A stretch of DNA of 18,094 bases from Lachnospiraceae bacterium (lineage in GTDB: Bacteria; Bacillota; Clostridia; Lachnospirales; Lachnospiraceae). The notes below the pieces were generated by a model. That model was not told where the DNA came from, searched no databases, and was given only the letters and a program-made list of their open reading frames with translations. This document shows positions 8,301 through 15,012 of this stretch, piece by piece. Both the position numbers and the translations under genes were made by a program. The stretch covers positions 1 to 18,094 of the forward strand of contig JAEEKC010000248.1 of NCBI GenBank assembly GCA_016282215.1, given 5' to 3'. The first letter of the stretch is position 1, and each line of letters opens with the position of its first letter.

Positions 8301-8394
8301 TATGAAAACGTTCGAGTCCTTTATGGACAGCCTCGGCAACGACATTATCCTCCGGCGCATGCTTATAGGAAATAAACGCATTAAAATGCTCCAT
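5335..8394 (-). CDS. TIR domain-transmembrane-beta-propeller protein
   Basis: A 1019-residue membrane protein with an N-terminal TIR domain (about 1-150): FNAFISYKHAPED, the BB-loop-like FRDKDELPITSDL, and SAWVPREIEYF, where E92 matches the glutamate required in NAD-cleaving TIR enzymes. Basic residues (RHRQYRMK) precede one membrane helix at about 189-209, which predicts TIR inside and the rest outside. Residues 210-277 are helical with LALEALPKD, as in the linker of TIR- or NACHT-WD40 proteins. About 285-985 is made of repeated beta-strand units (SPEGTSLAAFDNG, SPDGSKIAV, and others) consistent with one or two propellers. The tail ELIDKAHEILQ...YGIE resembles the C-terminal helix of WD40 conflict proteins. 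The ATG lies one base after the DHH gene stop, with a perfect AAGGAGG inside that gene. Domain calls are firm; function is not known. Confidence 0.88.
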   Translation of the reverse strand: MEHFNAFISYKHAPEDNVVAEAVHKGLERFHIPGKIQKKTGMKKISRIFRDKDELPITSDLSDTIAHALTDSDYLIVICSTNTKKSAWVPREIEYFLKNHTRRQIFTVLVNGEPYDVIPEILLYEEKTVQDENGNEQIVKVPIEPLSCDYRMPLSKAKKTELPRLAAGIIGCSYDELMNRHRQYRMKQLTAVFSVVLAVALGFAGYMFYSRNQIHKTYLESLKNQSRYLANESGNLLEKEQRIAALQLALEALPKDENDDRPVTAEAVKALTNATLAYEGNDGNNIHAVWNYQMPGTITDFQVSPEGTSLAAFDNGNVVSLWNTKTHERSLYLDRLQKTVLGIRFLSDDRLAVWTSESMMCFDANGTQVWEYTPERELLQDDDNFMTDGSSIWILTTEKRYVKIDCANGKMTDSYLVPEKESYEDLGIAESVLSPDGSKIAVRCIAGWNSYAYGVYDLKKQDLMLSPILEETIKDIGWADDDVLMVASSYVDMKGSMSFGNRDIISTDHSLIRCVDVSDLSEKWNSDFTCNGVMLGNDFIDLGDGKIGYYSGNVMTVYDLSSGKEQYSNNANDSLIDVSDNDGDGTPTYITENGGLAFPALSVDTDAVYYTKYFTDELRQARIKNGVFVRSHLSSEVIHYVSHVYDENWTALPGDTLIPDTAGEYLMTEEALAILYLDEDKTLLAFFDPTGERDPVRIDLGDENIFAYQLLGICDGVFYLGYEKDFSYYLKGFDMVGNTTGSEEHFDLSAGFDHSAVLKDGKLVSVGKDESYDEYLSCLDLKTKQKSRVKTPDDLGYLNHAPLYYEKENLVLLSGDAQYLFDLTNSASIRIETPEGWAGACCFSDNSADGSIALSDGKAILLVDKNGKVITEIACPGIAPIGMTFIGKELLVVYQDGGLYRYAKDDGRMIKKSEVTTSYGFRDDVIFDQDEQNGLLYIQMNDLTDVVDLESGIQITHITDCFGHHSGKDIFITGASEENQQKRIGYYKRYKVSELIDKAHEILQNAEISEDMRSRYGIE

Positions 8395-8395
8395 T

Positions 8396-9883
8396 TCAGT
8401 TTACCTCCTTATATAACTGGTCGAACAGCTGTCCGTTGATGATATAGATATCATGCTCATCATCTTCCCTGACCGCAATATAATCACCGGGTTTTCCGGA
8501 ATAGTATTTTTCCTCATCCCAGGCGGTAAAGAGTTTTACATATTCCTCTAAAGGACGGGCATAGATCTTTACGTTTCCTGTGCTCAGGACAGACCTTGCG
8601 AAGGCGGAAACATTCTTTTTTTCACCGGTGAATACATCCTTGATGGAAGGCTCATAATCAAACGTCTTATCATAAGGCAGATCGCTCATCTGATAACTCT
8701 TCATCAGTTTTTCCTTTGTGATGGGATATACCTCACCTTCGATCCCGATCATTAAATACTGGCTGATGCCGACCCGGACATTGATATCCCCTTCCAGCGT
8801 TCTGATCTCGATCATGGTATCAGGCGGAAAAACATCTGTCAGCCTGACGCAGCCAAGGTGCTGTGGTTTCTTTTCGTACCGTTTCATGCTGCTTGTATCA
8901 AGCGTCGTATCCTTTGCATACATGACGCGGTACATGGAAAAATAAAGGTCCAGACGTTCTTTGAATACATCCCGCACGGCCGAAGGATCCGCCAGCTTTT
9001 CGGGTCGGATGGTTCCGCCTGCTTTGGTGATATGGCCACCACCGCCGCCAAGTCCGTCTGCCAAAAACGCAGCCAGTTCATTTGCATGAACTTCTTTGAC
9101 ACAGCTTCTGACGGAAAACTTGATCTCCTGAGGACTTACATAATAGGCAAGTCCGACATCGACTCCTACGGTTTCCATGGTAAAATCGCTGATCACACCA
9201 AGGATATTCGGATCGCACTGATCAGCGTGGATCAGGATATAGTGATTTTTCAGTTGATACTCATAATCCAGGATCGCTCTGCCCGTGATCGTCAGTTCAT
9301 CCAGTGAGATATTGGAATTACTCATCTGTGTGATAATGCTCTTATTGACCAAAAGACTGTCCCGCATATCCTTATCCAAAGGGTGGGATATCTCGGAAAG
9401 CCTGTTTGTATCTGTAAAAAGTCCATAGTACAGTGCGGTAGACAACAGCAGATCACGGTCGAAGGATAAGCCTTCTTCCCGGATCATATCCCAAAGTATC
9501 GTCGCGCAGGAACCGATATTGCTCCTGACCTCGGAAAGCGCGGGTAATTCGACAGTGCACTGATGATGATCGATCACAGCTATATTCTTCGCCTCTGTAT
9601 GCGTCACGTTTTGTTGTCCATACTGACAGTCTACCGTCACCAGAAGATCCGGGATCTCGTCAAAATCCGGCTCGAAACGAACGGGAATACTCAGCTGCTT
9701 CACCATGATCACCAGATTGCTCTTGCTGATCTGATTTCGGCCGCGATAGATAAAACGCGGTTTTTTCCCTTTTTGCATAAGATACCAATGCAGGGCATAT
9801 CCGGATGAGAGCGCGTCCGCATCGGGATTGTCATGACACTGGATCACGATATTTTCATATTTCAATAGTTCTGACAATCGCAT
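8396..9883 (-). CDS. DHH-DHHA1 phosphoesterase (NrnA/RecJ-like) with duplicated C-terminal region
   Basis: A 495-residue manganese-dependent phosphoesterase. The DHH domain has CHDNPDADALSSGYAL (H17, D21, D23), VTVDCQ (D85) and VIDHHQ (D105-H107). The DHHA1 domain has the substrate-binding LGGGGGHITKAGG motif (278-290). These place it near NrnA-type enzymes, which act on short RNAs, pAp or linear dinucleotides. Usual members stop near residue 320. Residues 320-495 are an extra region in which YLMIGIEGEVYPITKEKLMKSY and YIAVREDDEHDIYIINGQLF look like two copies of one module. The ATG has AAGGGGAA about 6 bases away and lies 55 bases past the kinase gene. The stop is one base from the TIR start, so the two products are probably made together. 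The substrate is unknown. Confidence 0.88.
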   Translation of the reverse strand: MRLSELLKYENIVIQCHDNPDADALSSGYALHWYLMQKGKKPRFIYRGRNQISKSNLVIMVKQLSIPVRFEPDFDEIPDLLVTVDCQYGQQNVTHTEAKNIAVIDHHQCTVELPALSEVRSNIGSCATILWDMIREEGLSFDRDLLLSTALYYGLFTDTNRLSEISHPLDKDMRDSLLVNKSIITQMSNSNISLDELTITGRAILDYEYQLKNHYILIHADQCDPNILGVISDFTMETVGVDVGLAYYVSPQEIKFSVRSCVKEVHANELAAFLADGLGGGGGHITKAGGTIRPEKLADPSAVRDVFKERLDLYFSMYRVMYAKDTTLDTSSMKRYEKKPQHLGCVRLTDVFPPDTMIEIRTLEGDINVRVGISQYLMIGIEGEVYPITKEKLMKSYQMSDLPYDKTFDYEPSIKDVFTGEKKNVSAFARSVLSTGNVKIYARPLEEYVKLFTAWDEEKYYSGKPGDYIAVREDDEHDIYIINGQLFDQLYKEVN

Positions 9884-9938
9884 AACTTATTCCCCTTGGA
9901 TGATCATTTATATTGTTCTGGCGTTTTGATATTTGATC

Positions 9939-12845
9939 TTACAGAAGTCTTTGACATAGTTTCAAATAGGCGTCGATAAAGTCGTCGCTGTCTTCCCTGA
10001 TAAACGCCATATTGTTCTCTTTTGCCGCAAACTCATGTTTTTTTGCTCTTTCACTGAAATCGGAAAGGCCTAATGTCGCCATGTTGCTCTTTGCGGCATG
10101 GGCTTCGATCTGATAGGATTTCAGATCCCCCGCGGCCAGGCTTTCTTTCAATCTGTCCACTCGTTTGATACCTTCCGAGGCGATATCATCCACAATCTGT
10201 GCAAGGAAGCCTTCATCTCCTGCGCTGTAATGAAGTGCTTTCTCATAATCGAGGCCTTCGATGGAAGTCAGTTTTTCTTTAAACGCAGAGGATTGTTCGA
10301 TCTGCTGCGGCATAAATTCCATGGTTTCATCAAACTCCATGATACCATCAATATCCTTTTTCTTTTCCACCTTTTCAGAGGCTGTTTTCTGACTCTCTCT
10401 CATCTCAGAAGCTATCTTTTTTTCGACATTTTCATCGATCTCGTTTTCTTCTGCCAGCGTAACCTTCTCCTTCGGCAGCATCTTCATCACGGTCTGCTCG
10501 AGCACACCTGAATCCAGGGGCTTGGTCAGATAATCATCAAAACCTTCATCCATATACATCTGACGGCTGCCGGCTACAGCATTGGCGGTCAGCACAACTG
10601 CCTTCGTATCTTTGTTCAGCGTCTTTTCATCATTCCGGATCAGATGCAGCGTCTTAATGCCGTCAGGATCCGGCATCATATGATCTAATAAGATCAAGTC
10701 ATATTTCTTCTTCCGGGACATTTCGACCGCAGTATTTCCGTTATTGCACAGATCGGGCACAATGCCTGTCCGTTTCAAAAACAGCTTGACGATCGTCAGA
10801 TTGGACTGGTTATCATCCACCGCTAAGATCTTTGCATACGGTGCTGTAAAAAGTCCGTGGTCCACACAAGCTTCATGAGAAGATCTCGCTTCCATAAAGT
10901 CATCCGGAAGCAGTTCCCTGGAGATTGCTTTCACGGGAAGTTTTACATAGAATTCTGAGCCAACGCCATATTCACTTTCCACACCGACTTCACCGTTCAT
11001 GGAATCCACAATGCTTTTAACGATGGCAAGGCCGAGACCGGTGCCTTCAATATTGACATTGGATTTGACATCTGCTCTTGAAAAGGCTTCGAACAGATTT
11101 TCCTGCTCTTCTTTTTTGATCCCTTTTCCGGTATCTTTAACCCGCAGATCAAGCATATATGTATCATCCTGCAGGAAGGTTCCGCCAATCTTCAGGGTAA
11201 CGGTGCCTTTTTCCGTATATTTGACTGCATTGTTGATCAGATTTACCAGGATCTGACGGATCCTGAATTCGTCGCTGAGCATTTCATTCGGCACTTTGGC
11301 TGTGATCTCGGTTTCTAAGGCAAGCCGTTTTTCATCCGCCCGTTCCTTTACCAGAGAGATCACATCATAGAGCATATCGCTCATCAGGAAACGCGCCTCA
11401 TTGATCTCAAGTTTTCCGGCTTCGATCTTGGAAAAATCAAGGACATCATTGACCAGCATCAGCAGCATCTTACCGGAGGTTTTGATGTTTCTTGCATAAT
11501 CTGAGATCACATGGTCGCTGTTTTCCCGCAGGATCATCTCATTCATTCCCAGGATCGCATTGATCGGCGTGCGGATCTCATGGGACATGCTGGCAAGGAA
11601 ACGTGTTTTGGCTTCGGAAATATCGATGGCGTGCTGTTTTTCCAGATTGATCTTTCGCAGGTCATCCACCTGCTGCATGACAACAAAGGCCAGCAGAAAG
11701 CCAAGACCCATGACCATGGGAATGGGTTCTTCCAGCGTTGTGATAACGATCAGAAGAACAAGCTCTAAGATACAGCAGATCAGAAATCCGAAGAATCCGA
11801 TAAAGGTATAACGGTAAGAGCCGGCATTTCCGCGTGCAGCATCAACGATGAGCAAAATAATCACATAGCCGCAGATCCCCACAAGTGCAATATTGACCGG
11901 GATGCGGACAACAAAGAAACTCAGGATCCCGCAAAAATGCAGCACAGGCCAGAGCACTGCGTTAATACTTGATATGATCATGATAACGGACATGCTCACC
12001 TGATAGCGGCCGCGCTGGACTGAGTTCAGATAAATGGCCGGCGCAAAGGGAAGCATGAAACAAAACATATAGTTTAAGATGCCGTTGACATGATAGGTGC
12101 CGAAAGTAAAAGGATAAAGATAGGAATCCGTAATGATCCAGGCAGAAAGAACAAAGGTTGTCAAAGCTCCGTACAACATATTGATGCGCATCTTATTAAC
12201 GATCCGCAGGACCACGCTGACAATAAAAGCAACCAGGGAAAAGATCATAATAATGCTTGCGAGGAAAAAGGAAAGACCGATTTTCTGCATCAGATAACTG
12301 AACGACCCGTACCTGGTACTGACAAGGCATTCTTCAAAGATCTGATCCCCCTTGCTGACCGATGAGAAAACCATTTTTACCTGTTTGCCGCTGTCGCTGT
12401 CCTGAAGCGGAACCATCATATAAAAACTTTTGATCAGGCCGCCAAGTACATTGACATCTCTTGTTTCGATGAAATCTTTGCGAAACTCTCCGCCCACGAA
12501 GACAGCGACATCTCTTTTGATGTCAAAAAAGAGATATTCATTGTCTTTGATATCTTCGGGAAGTGTGGCCGTGACAGAAACCTGTCCGGAAAGATCAAAG
12601 TCGGATTTGAAGGAGTGCTGCGTGGTAAAAGAGCTGCCGCTTTCATCAGAGACTGTCCAGGTCTCGATAAAATACAGCGGTTCCCTTTCGGGTACATTGC
12701 CCCTGTTGATAATACCAAAGTAGATAAACAGATATGCATTAAAAAGAAACAGGCAGCAAAGCGTGATCCTTGCTGTCGTTTCACTGATTTTCAATAGTTT
12801 TTGTTTCTTCCCCTGCTTCATGGAACTCCCTTTCGGGTTCTTCAT
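9939..12845 (-). CDS. membrane hybrid histidine kinase (ectodomain-7TM-HisKA-HATPase-REC-Hpt)
   Basis: A 968-residue sensor kinase. After a signal-anchor helix (about 28-46), an extracytoplasmic beta-rich domain (50-185) leads to seven membrane helices (about 187-392), a layout like 7TMR-DISM receptors. The HisKA domain has SMSHEIRTPINA with H422. The HATPase domain has N-box residues LVNLINNAVKYT, then DTGKGI and GTGLGLAI. The receiver (about 671-790) has LAVDDNQ, D721 in LLDHMMP, T753 and K775. A charged linker (about 795-855) leads to an Hpt domain with H916 in EAHAAKSNMATLG. All phosphorelay residues are intact. The pyrophosphatase stop is 2 bases from this ATG, with GAGG 10 bases upstream. 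A second ATG at 12821, with AAAGGGAG before it, is also possible. No separate response regulator is nearby. Confidence 0.93.
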   Translation of the reverse strand: MKNPKGSSMKQGKKQKLLKISETTARITLCCLFLFNAYLFIYFGIINRGNVPEREPLYFIETWTVSDESGSSFTTQHSFKSDFDLSGQVSVTATLPEDIKDNEYLFFDIKRDVAVFVGGEFRKDFIETRDVNVLGGLIKSFYMMVPLQDSDSGKQVKMVFSSVSKGDQIFEECLVSTRYGSFSYLMQKIGLSFFLASIIMIFSLVAFIVSVVLRIVNKMRINMLYGALTTFVLSAWIITDSYLYPFTFGTYHVNGILNYMFCFMLPFAPAIYLNSVQRGRYQVSMSVIMIISSINAVLWPVLHFCGILSFFVVRIPVNIALVGICGYVIILLIVDAARGNAGSYRYTFIGFFGFLICCILELVLLIVITTLEEPIPMVMGLGFLLAFVVMQQVDDLRKINLEKQHAIDISEAKTRFLASMSHEIRTPINAILGMNEMILRENSDHVISDYARNIKTSGKMLLMLVNDVLDFSKIEAGKLEINEARFLMSDMLYDVISLVKERADEKRLALETEITAKVPNEMLSDEFRIRQILVNLINNAVKYTEKGTVTLKIGGTFLQDDTYMLDLRVKDTGKGIKKEEQENLFEAFSRADVKSNVNIEGTGLGLAIVKSIVDSMNGEVGVESEYGVGSEFYVKLPVKAISRELLPDDFMEARSSHEACVDHGLFTAPYAKILAVDDNQSNLTIVKLFLKRTGIVPDLCNNGNTAVEMSRKKKYDLILLDHMMPDPDGIKTLHLIRNDEKTLNKDTKAVVLTANAVAGSRQMYMDEGFDDYLTKPLDSGVLEQTVMKMLPKEKVTLAEENEIDENVEKKIASEMRESQKTASEKVEKKKDIDGIMEFDETMEFMPQQIEQSSAFKEKLTSIEGLDYEKALHYSAGDEGFLAQIVDDIASEGIKRVDRLKESLAAGDLKSYQIEAHAAKSNMATLGLSDFSERAKKHEFAAKENNMAFIREDSDDFIDAYLKLCQRLL

Positions 12846-12847
12846 AC

Positions 12848-14149
12848 TCAATAGTCCTCAACTGCATGTATGATCTCAGGAAGAAGCTGTTTTTTCCGGC
12901 TCATGACATGCGGCATATCAAAAATGTTCTTTGAAATTGTTTTATACGGCAGATGCCGGTTGCCCCTGTGCTCTGTACAGATCAGGGCACTGTGTTCGTG
13001 GATCACATCCGTGATCATCAAAACTGCCCAGCCCAGTCCCTGCATCACGCGGACTTCTTCCAGGGCTTTTGCATAGGTTTCCGCGTAATCCTTCAGGTCA
13101 TTCAGTGTCGTCACTTCACACTGACCGATACCGATCTTCAGCCCGCTTTCCGTATAGGTTTTGAAATCGGACACGATGGCTGCGCCTGGTTCTCTTTCCT
13201 TCAAGCCCTCAAGCCGCGAGAACATGGAAAGTCCGTATTCTTCTAAATCTATTCGGCAAATGGACGCCAGAACATGCGCTGCTACTGCATCATCTCCTGT
13301 GGTTGTCGGACTTTTTAAGATCAGTGTGTCTGAGATCAGACCGGTCAGAAGAACCTTTGCAGTTAAAGGATCCGGGGTTCTGTTGTTTCGGATAAACTGC
13401 TGATATACGATGGTGCAGGTACTGCCCAGAGGCTCTGCACAGATAAAGATCGGCTGATCGGTCTTGATGGCGTCAAGCCTGTGATGATCGATGATGCCGA
13501 TGATATTCGCGGTCTCAATGCCCTGAATGCTTTGACGGGATTCATTGTGATCCACTAAGATCACGGAGTTTTTCGGTGCCTTCAAAAAGCAGCGCCTGGT
13601 TACGTAACCGGCATACTTACCATCATCATAAACGGCGAGACCACGCTTGCTGGAGCTTTGCAGCATGGATCTTCCTTCATCAAAGAGTTCATCCGTTTCA
13701 ATACCGGGTTCCTGCGCCGTCATAATATCCCGTACTTTCGGGATCTTGGTGATCTTGTTATCTCTGGAAAGCTCCCGCATGGTCCAGTTCGTGATATCAT
13801 CCACCGTGAGCAGACCGTAAAACTCATTTTTTTCAAATACGGGAATGGCACTGGGATTGTTTTTTTCGTAGATGGCTGCCACACTTGTAAGCAGATCATC
13901 GGCATCAATACCCGTATCCTTGCTGAGCATTACATCCCGTACCTTCGGATAGACATCCCGCTTATAAGCCGGGATCTCAATATCAAGCTGCTCCAAGATC
14001 GTTCTCGTGCTGTCGGACATGTGACCGCACCGGACCGGAATGTATGTGTTATCCGGATCCTGCAGATTCATCAGACGCGCATAACCATAGGCACTGCAGA
14101 TACTGTCTAAATCCGGGTTTTTATGTCCTGTAATATAAATGATTCCCAT
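12848..14149 (-). CDS. ppaC: CBS-domain family II (manganese) inorganic pyrophosphatase
   Basis: It hydrolyses pyrophosphate to two phosphates in the cytoplasm. The 433-residue product has the family II metal site: GHKNPDLDSICSA (H9, D13, D15), LVDHNE (D200), IIDHH (221-223) and LISDT (D274), plus the substrate-binding SRKKQ (417-421). A pair of CBS domains is inserted at about 67-188 (VRDVMLSKDTG and VRDIMTAQEPG begin the repeats). In characterised CBS-pyrophosphatases such domains bind adenine nucleotides and control activity. There is no DRTGG domain. The ATG at 14149 with AGGAA 6 bases upstream is preferred to an in-frame GTG at 14203, which would lie at or before the likely transcription start. 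It is the first gene of the four-gene unit ending with the TIR gene. Confidence 0.92.
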   Translation of the reverse strand: MGIIYITGHKNPDLDSICSAYGYARLMNLQDPDNTYIPVRCGHMSDSTRTILEQLDIEIPAYKRDVYPKVRDVMLSKDTGIDADDLLTSVAAIYEKNNPSAIPVFEKNEFYGLLTVDDITNWTMRELSRDNKITKIPKVRDIMTAQEPGIETDELFDEGRSMLQSSSKRGLAVYDDGKYAGYVTRRCFLKAPKNSVILVDHNESRQSIQGIETANIIGIIDHHRLDAIKTDQPIFICAEPLGSTCTIVYQQFIRNNRTPDPLTAKVLLTGLISDTLILKSPTTTGDDAVAAHVLASICRIDLEEYGLSMFSRLEGLKEREPGAAIVSDFKTYTESGLKIGIGQCEVTTLNDLKDYAETYAKALEEVRVMQGLGWAVLMITDVIHEHSALICTEHRGNRHLPYKTISKNIFDMPHVMSRKKQLLPEIIHAVEDY

Positions 14150-14184
14150 TTTGCGTTCCTGATTCTTTCTGATTTTCGTCGCCT

Positions 14185-14198
14185 GTTGCTTATGCAAC
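14185..14198 (-). other. small hairpin at the 5' end of the ppaC operon mRNA
   Basis: GTTGC-ATAA-GCAAC forms a 5-bp stem with a 4-base loop, beginning within a few bases of the transcription start predicted from the promoter at 14207-14235. Hairpins this close to a 5' end can stabilise mRNA. Confidence 0.35.
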
Positions 14199-14206
14199 TT
14201 CACTAA

Positions 14207-14235
14207 CTTATATATTTTACCATATTTTGCGCCAA
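14207..14235 (-). promoter_or_regulatory. promoter of the ppaC-kinase-DHH-TIR operon
   Basis: On the minus strand TTGGCG (-35, at 14230-14235) and TATAAG (-10, at 14207-14212) are exactly 17 bases apart. The transcript would start near 14200, leaving about 50 bases before the ppaC ATG. The region is AT-rich. A loose inverted repeat GCCAAA/TTTGGC overlaps the -35. Confidence 0.6.
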
Positions 14236-14272
14236 ATTTCGCGTAATTTTCAATTTTTGGCCGTATTTTTAT

Positions 14273-14917
14273 TCAGATCAGTCCGATGATGATCATCAGT
14301 TCTCCGAGGGAATAGGTCAGCATGATCCAAAAATGTGTTTTCAGTCTGCCTTCTTTTTTGAACCGTACATAAAACCAGAAGGAATCAGACACAAAAAACA
14401 GCATTGCGCCGATACAGGTGATAAAGGCAGGGATTCCCGGCATTGAGATCATTCTCAGGATCGCAAAGCAGTTCATTGCAGCGTTGATCAGAAGATAGCC
14501 GATCATAGGCAGGACCATCGGCTGCGGCAGGTCCGGTTTCATTTTCAGAAAAATGGAGATCGCAGCGAAAACGAAAAGCGCGGCCAGTAATAATGCCGGC
14601 AGTAAATGCTCCGAAGAAAAAGTGATATCTCTGCTGTAGCCGATCATGAAAAAAACATGGCCGATCATAAAGGAAATACCGCCTGCAATCAGCCATTTCA
14701 TGGCGCTTTTCATCAGAAGGATATCTCCCAACCAACAGAAAAACAGGGCGATCAGGATGGAAGGCAGCGCATTTCCTGCCGTAAAGAAATAAAACCCGAA
14801 AAGCGAGGAAAGAAGAAACGGCTTGGTCAGGTTTCGCAGCCGCTTATTTTGCTTTGCGGATCCATAAAGATGAAGCGATGTAAATACAAAGAATATCGCC
14901 AAAAAAATTACCGACAT
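14273..14917 (-). CDS. YhhN/TMEM86 family membrane protein (lysoplasmalogenase-like)
   Basis: A 214-residue, almost wholly hydrophobic protein with about eight membrane helices. It carries the YhhN family landmarks: NLTKPFLLSSL (about 29-39), FFCWLGDILLM with D65, GGISFMIGHVFFMIGY with H87, and near the end IGAMLFFVSDSFWF. Animal TMEM86 members cleave the vinyl ether bond of lysoplasmalogens. Bacterial members are mostly untested, though many clostridia do make plasmalogens. The ATG at 14917 with AGGACG upstream is preferred over a TTG at 14965, which falls inside the hairpin after the phosphoketolase gene. It has no convincing promoter of its own, so it may depend on read-through from the phosphoketolase gene. 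Confidence 0.8.
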   Translation of the reverse strand: MSVIFLAIFFVFTSLHLYGSAKQNKRLRNLTKPFLLSSLFGFYFFTAGNALPSILIALFFCWLGDILLMKSAMKWLIAGGISFMIGHVFFMIGYSRDITFSSEHLLPALLLAALFVFAAISIFLKMKPDLPQPMVLPMIGYLLINAAMNCFAILRMISMPGIPAFITCIGAMLFFVSDSFWFYVRFKKEGRLKTHFWIMLTYSLGELMIIIGLI

Positions 14918-14963
14918 AGGATCGTCCTGTGTTTTTATAAAGATACCGTATGTTGCCTGAAAC

Positions 14964-15003
14964 AAAGTCCTGCAGGCCTTTTTATATTGGCTTGCAGGAC
15001 TTT
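14964..15003 (-). terminator. terminator-like hairpin after the phosphoketolase gene
   Basis: A perfect 11-bp stem (AAAGTCCTGCA at one side, TGCAGGACTTT at the other) with some further inner GCC/GGC pairing lies 10 bases past the phosphoketolase stop. On the minus strand the stem ends in ACTTT and is followed by GTTTC, a weak T-tract, so termination may be partial and the YhhN gene may receive read-through. Confidence 0.6.
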
Positions 15004-15012
15004 AGAAATCCG

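Noticed and set aside
7846..8439. 197-codon open frame on the plus strand opposite the TIR gene
   Set aside because: It lies wholly antisense to a gene with clear domain content, has no recognisable motif and no good ribosome site. The same applies to the other plus-strand frames of 60-250 codons.
12846..12851. TTG start for the histidine kinase overlapping the ppaC stop
   Set aside because: An ATG two codons later is a better start with a usable GAGG. The difference is only two residues, so TTG cannot be excluded but is less likely.
14150..14203. Upstream GTG start that would lengthen the pyrophosphatase by 18 residues
   Set aside because: It falls at or before the predicted transcription start, lacks a ribosome site, and adds residues before the family N-terminus MGIIYITGHKNPD.
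14230..14262. GCCAAA/TTTGGC inverted repeat after the YhhN gene as a terminator
   Set aside because: The stem is only 6 bp with a long AT-rich loop and no T-tract; more likely chance in AT-rich promoter DNA.
14934..14956. TATAAA with a possible -35 in front of the YhhN gene
   Set aside because: The -35 match is very poor and transcription would begin at the ribosome binding site, leaving no leader.
14918..14965. TTG start that would lengthen the YhhN protein by 16 residues
   Set aside because: It lies inside the terminator-like hairpin and adds a polar N-terminus unlike the family; the ATG at 14917 has a ribosome site.
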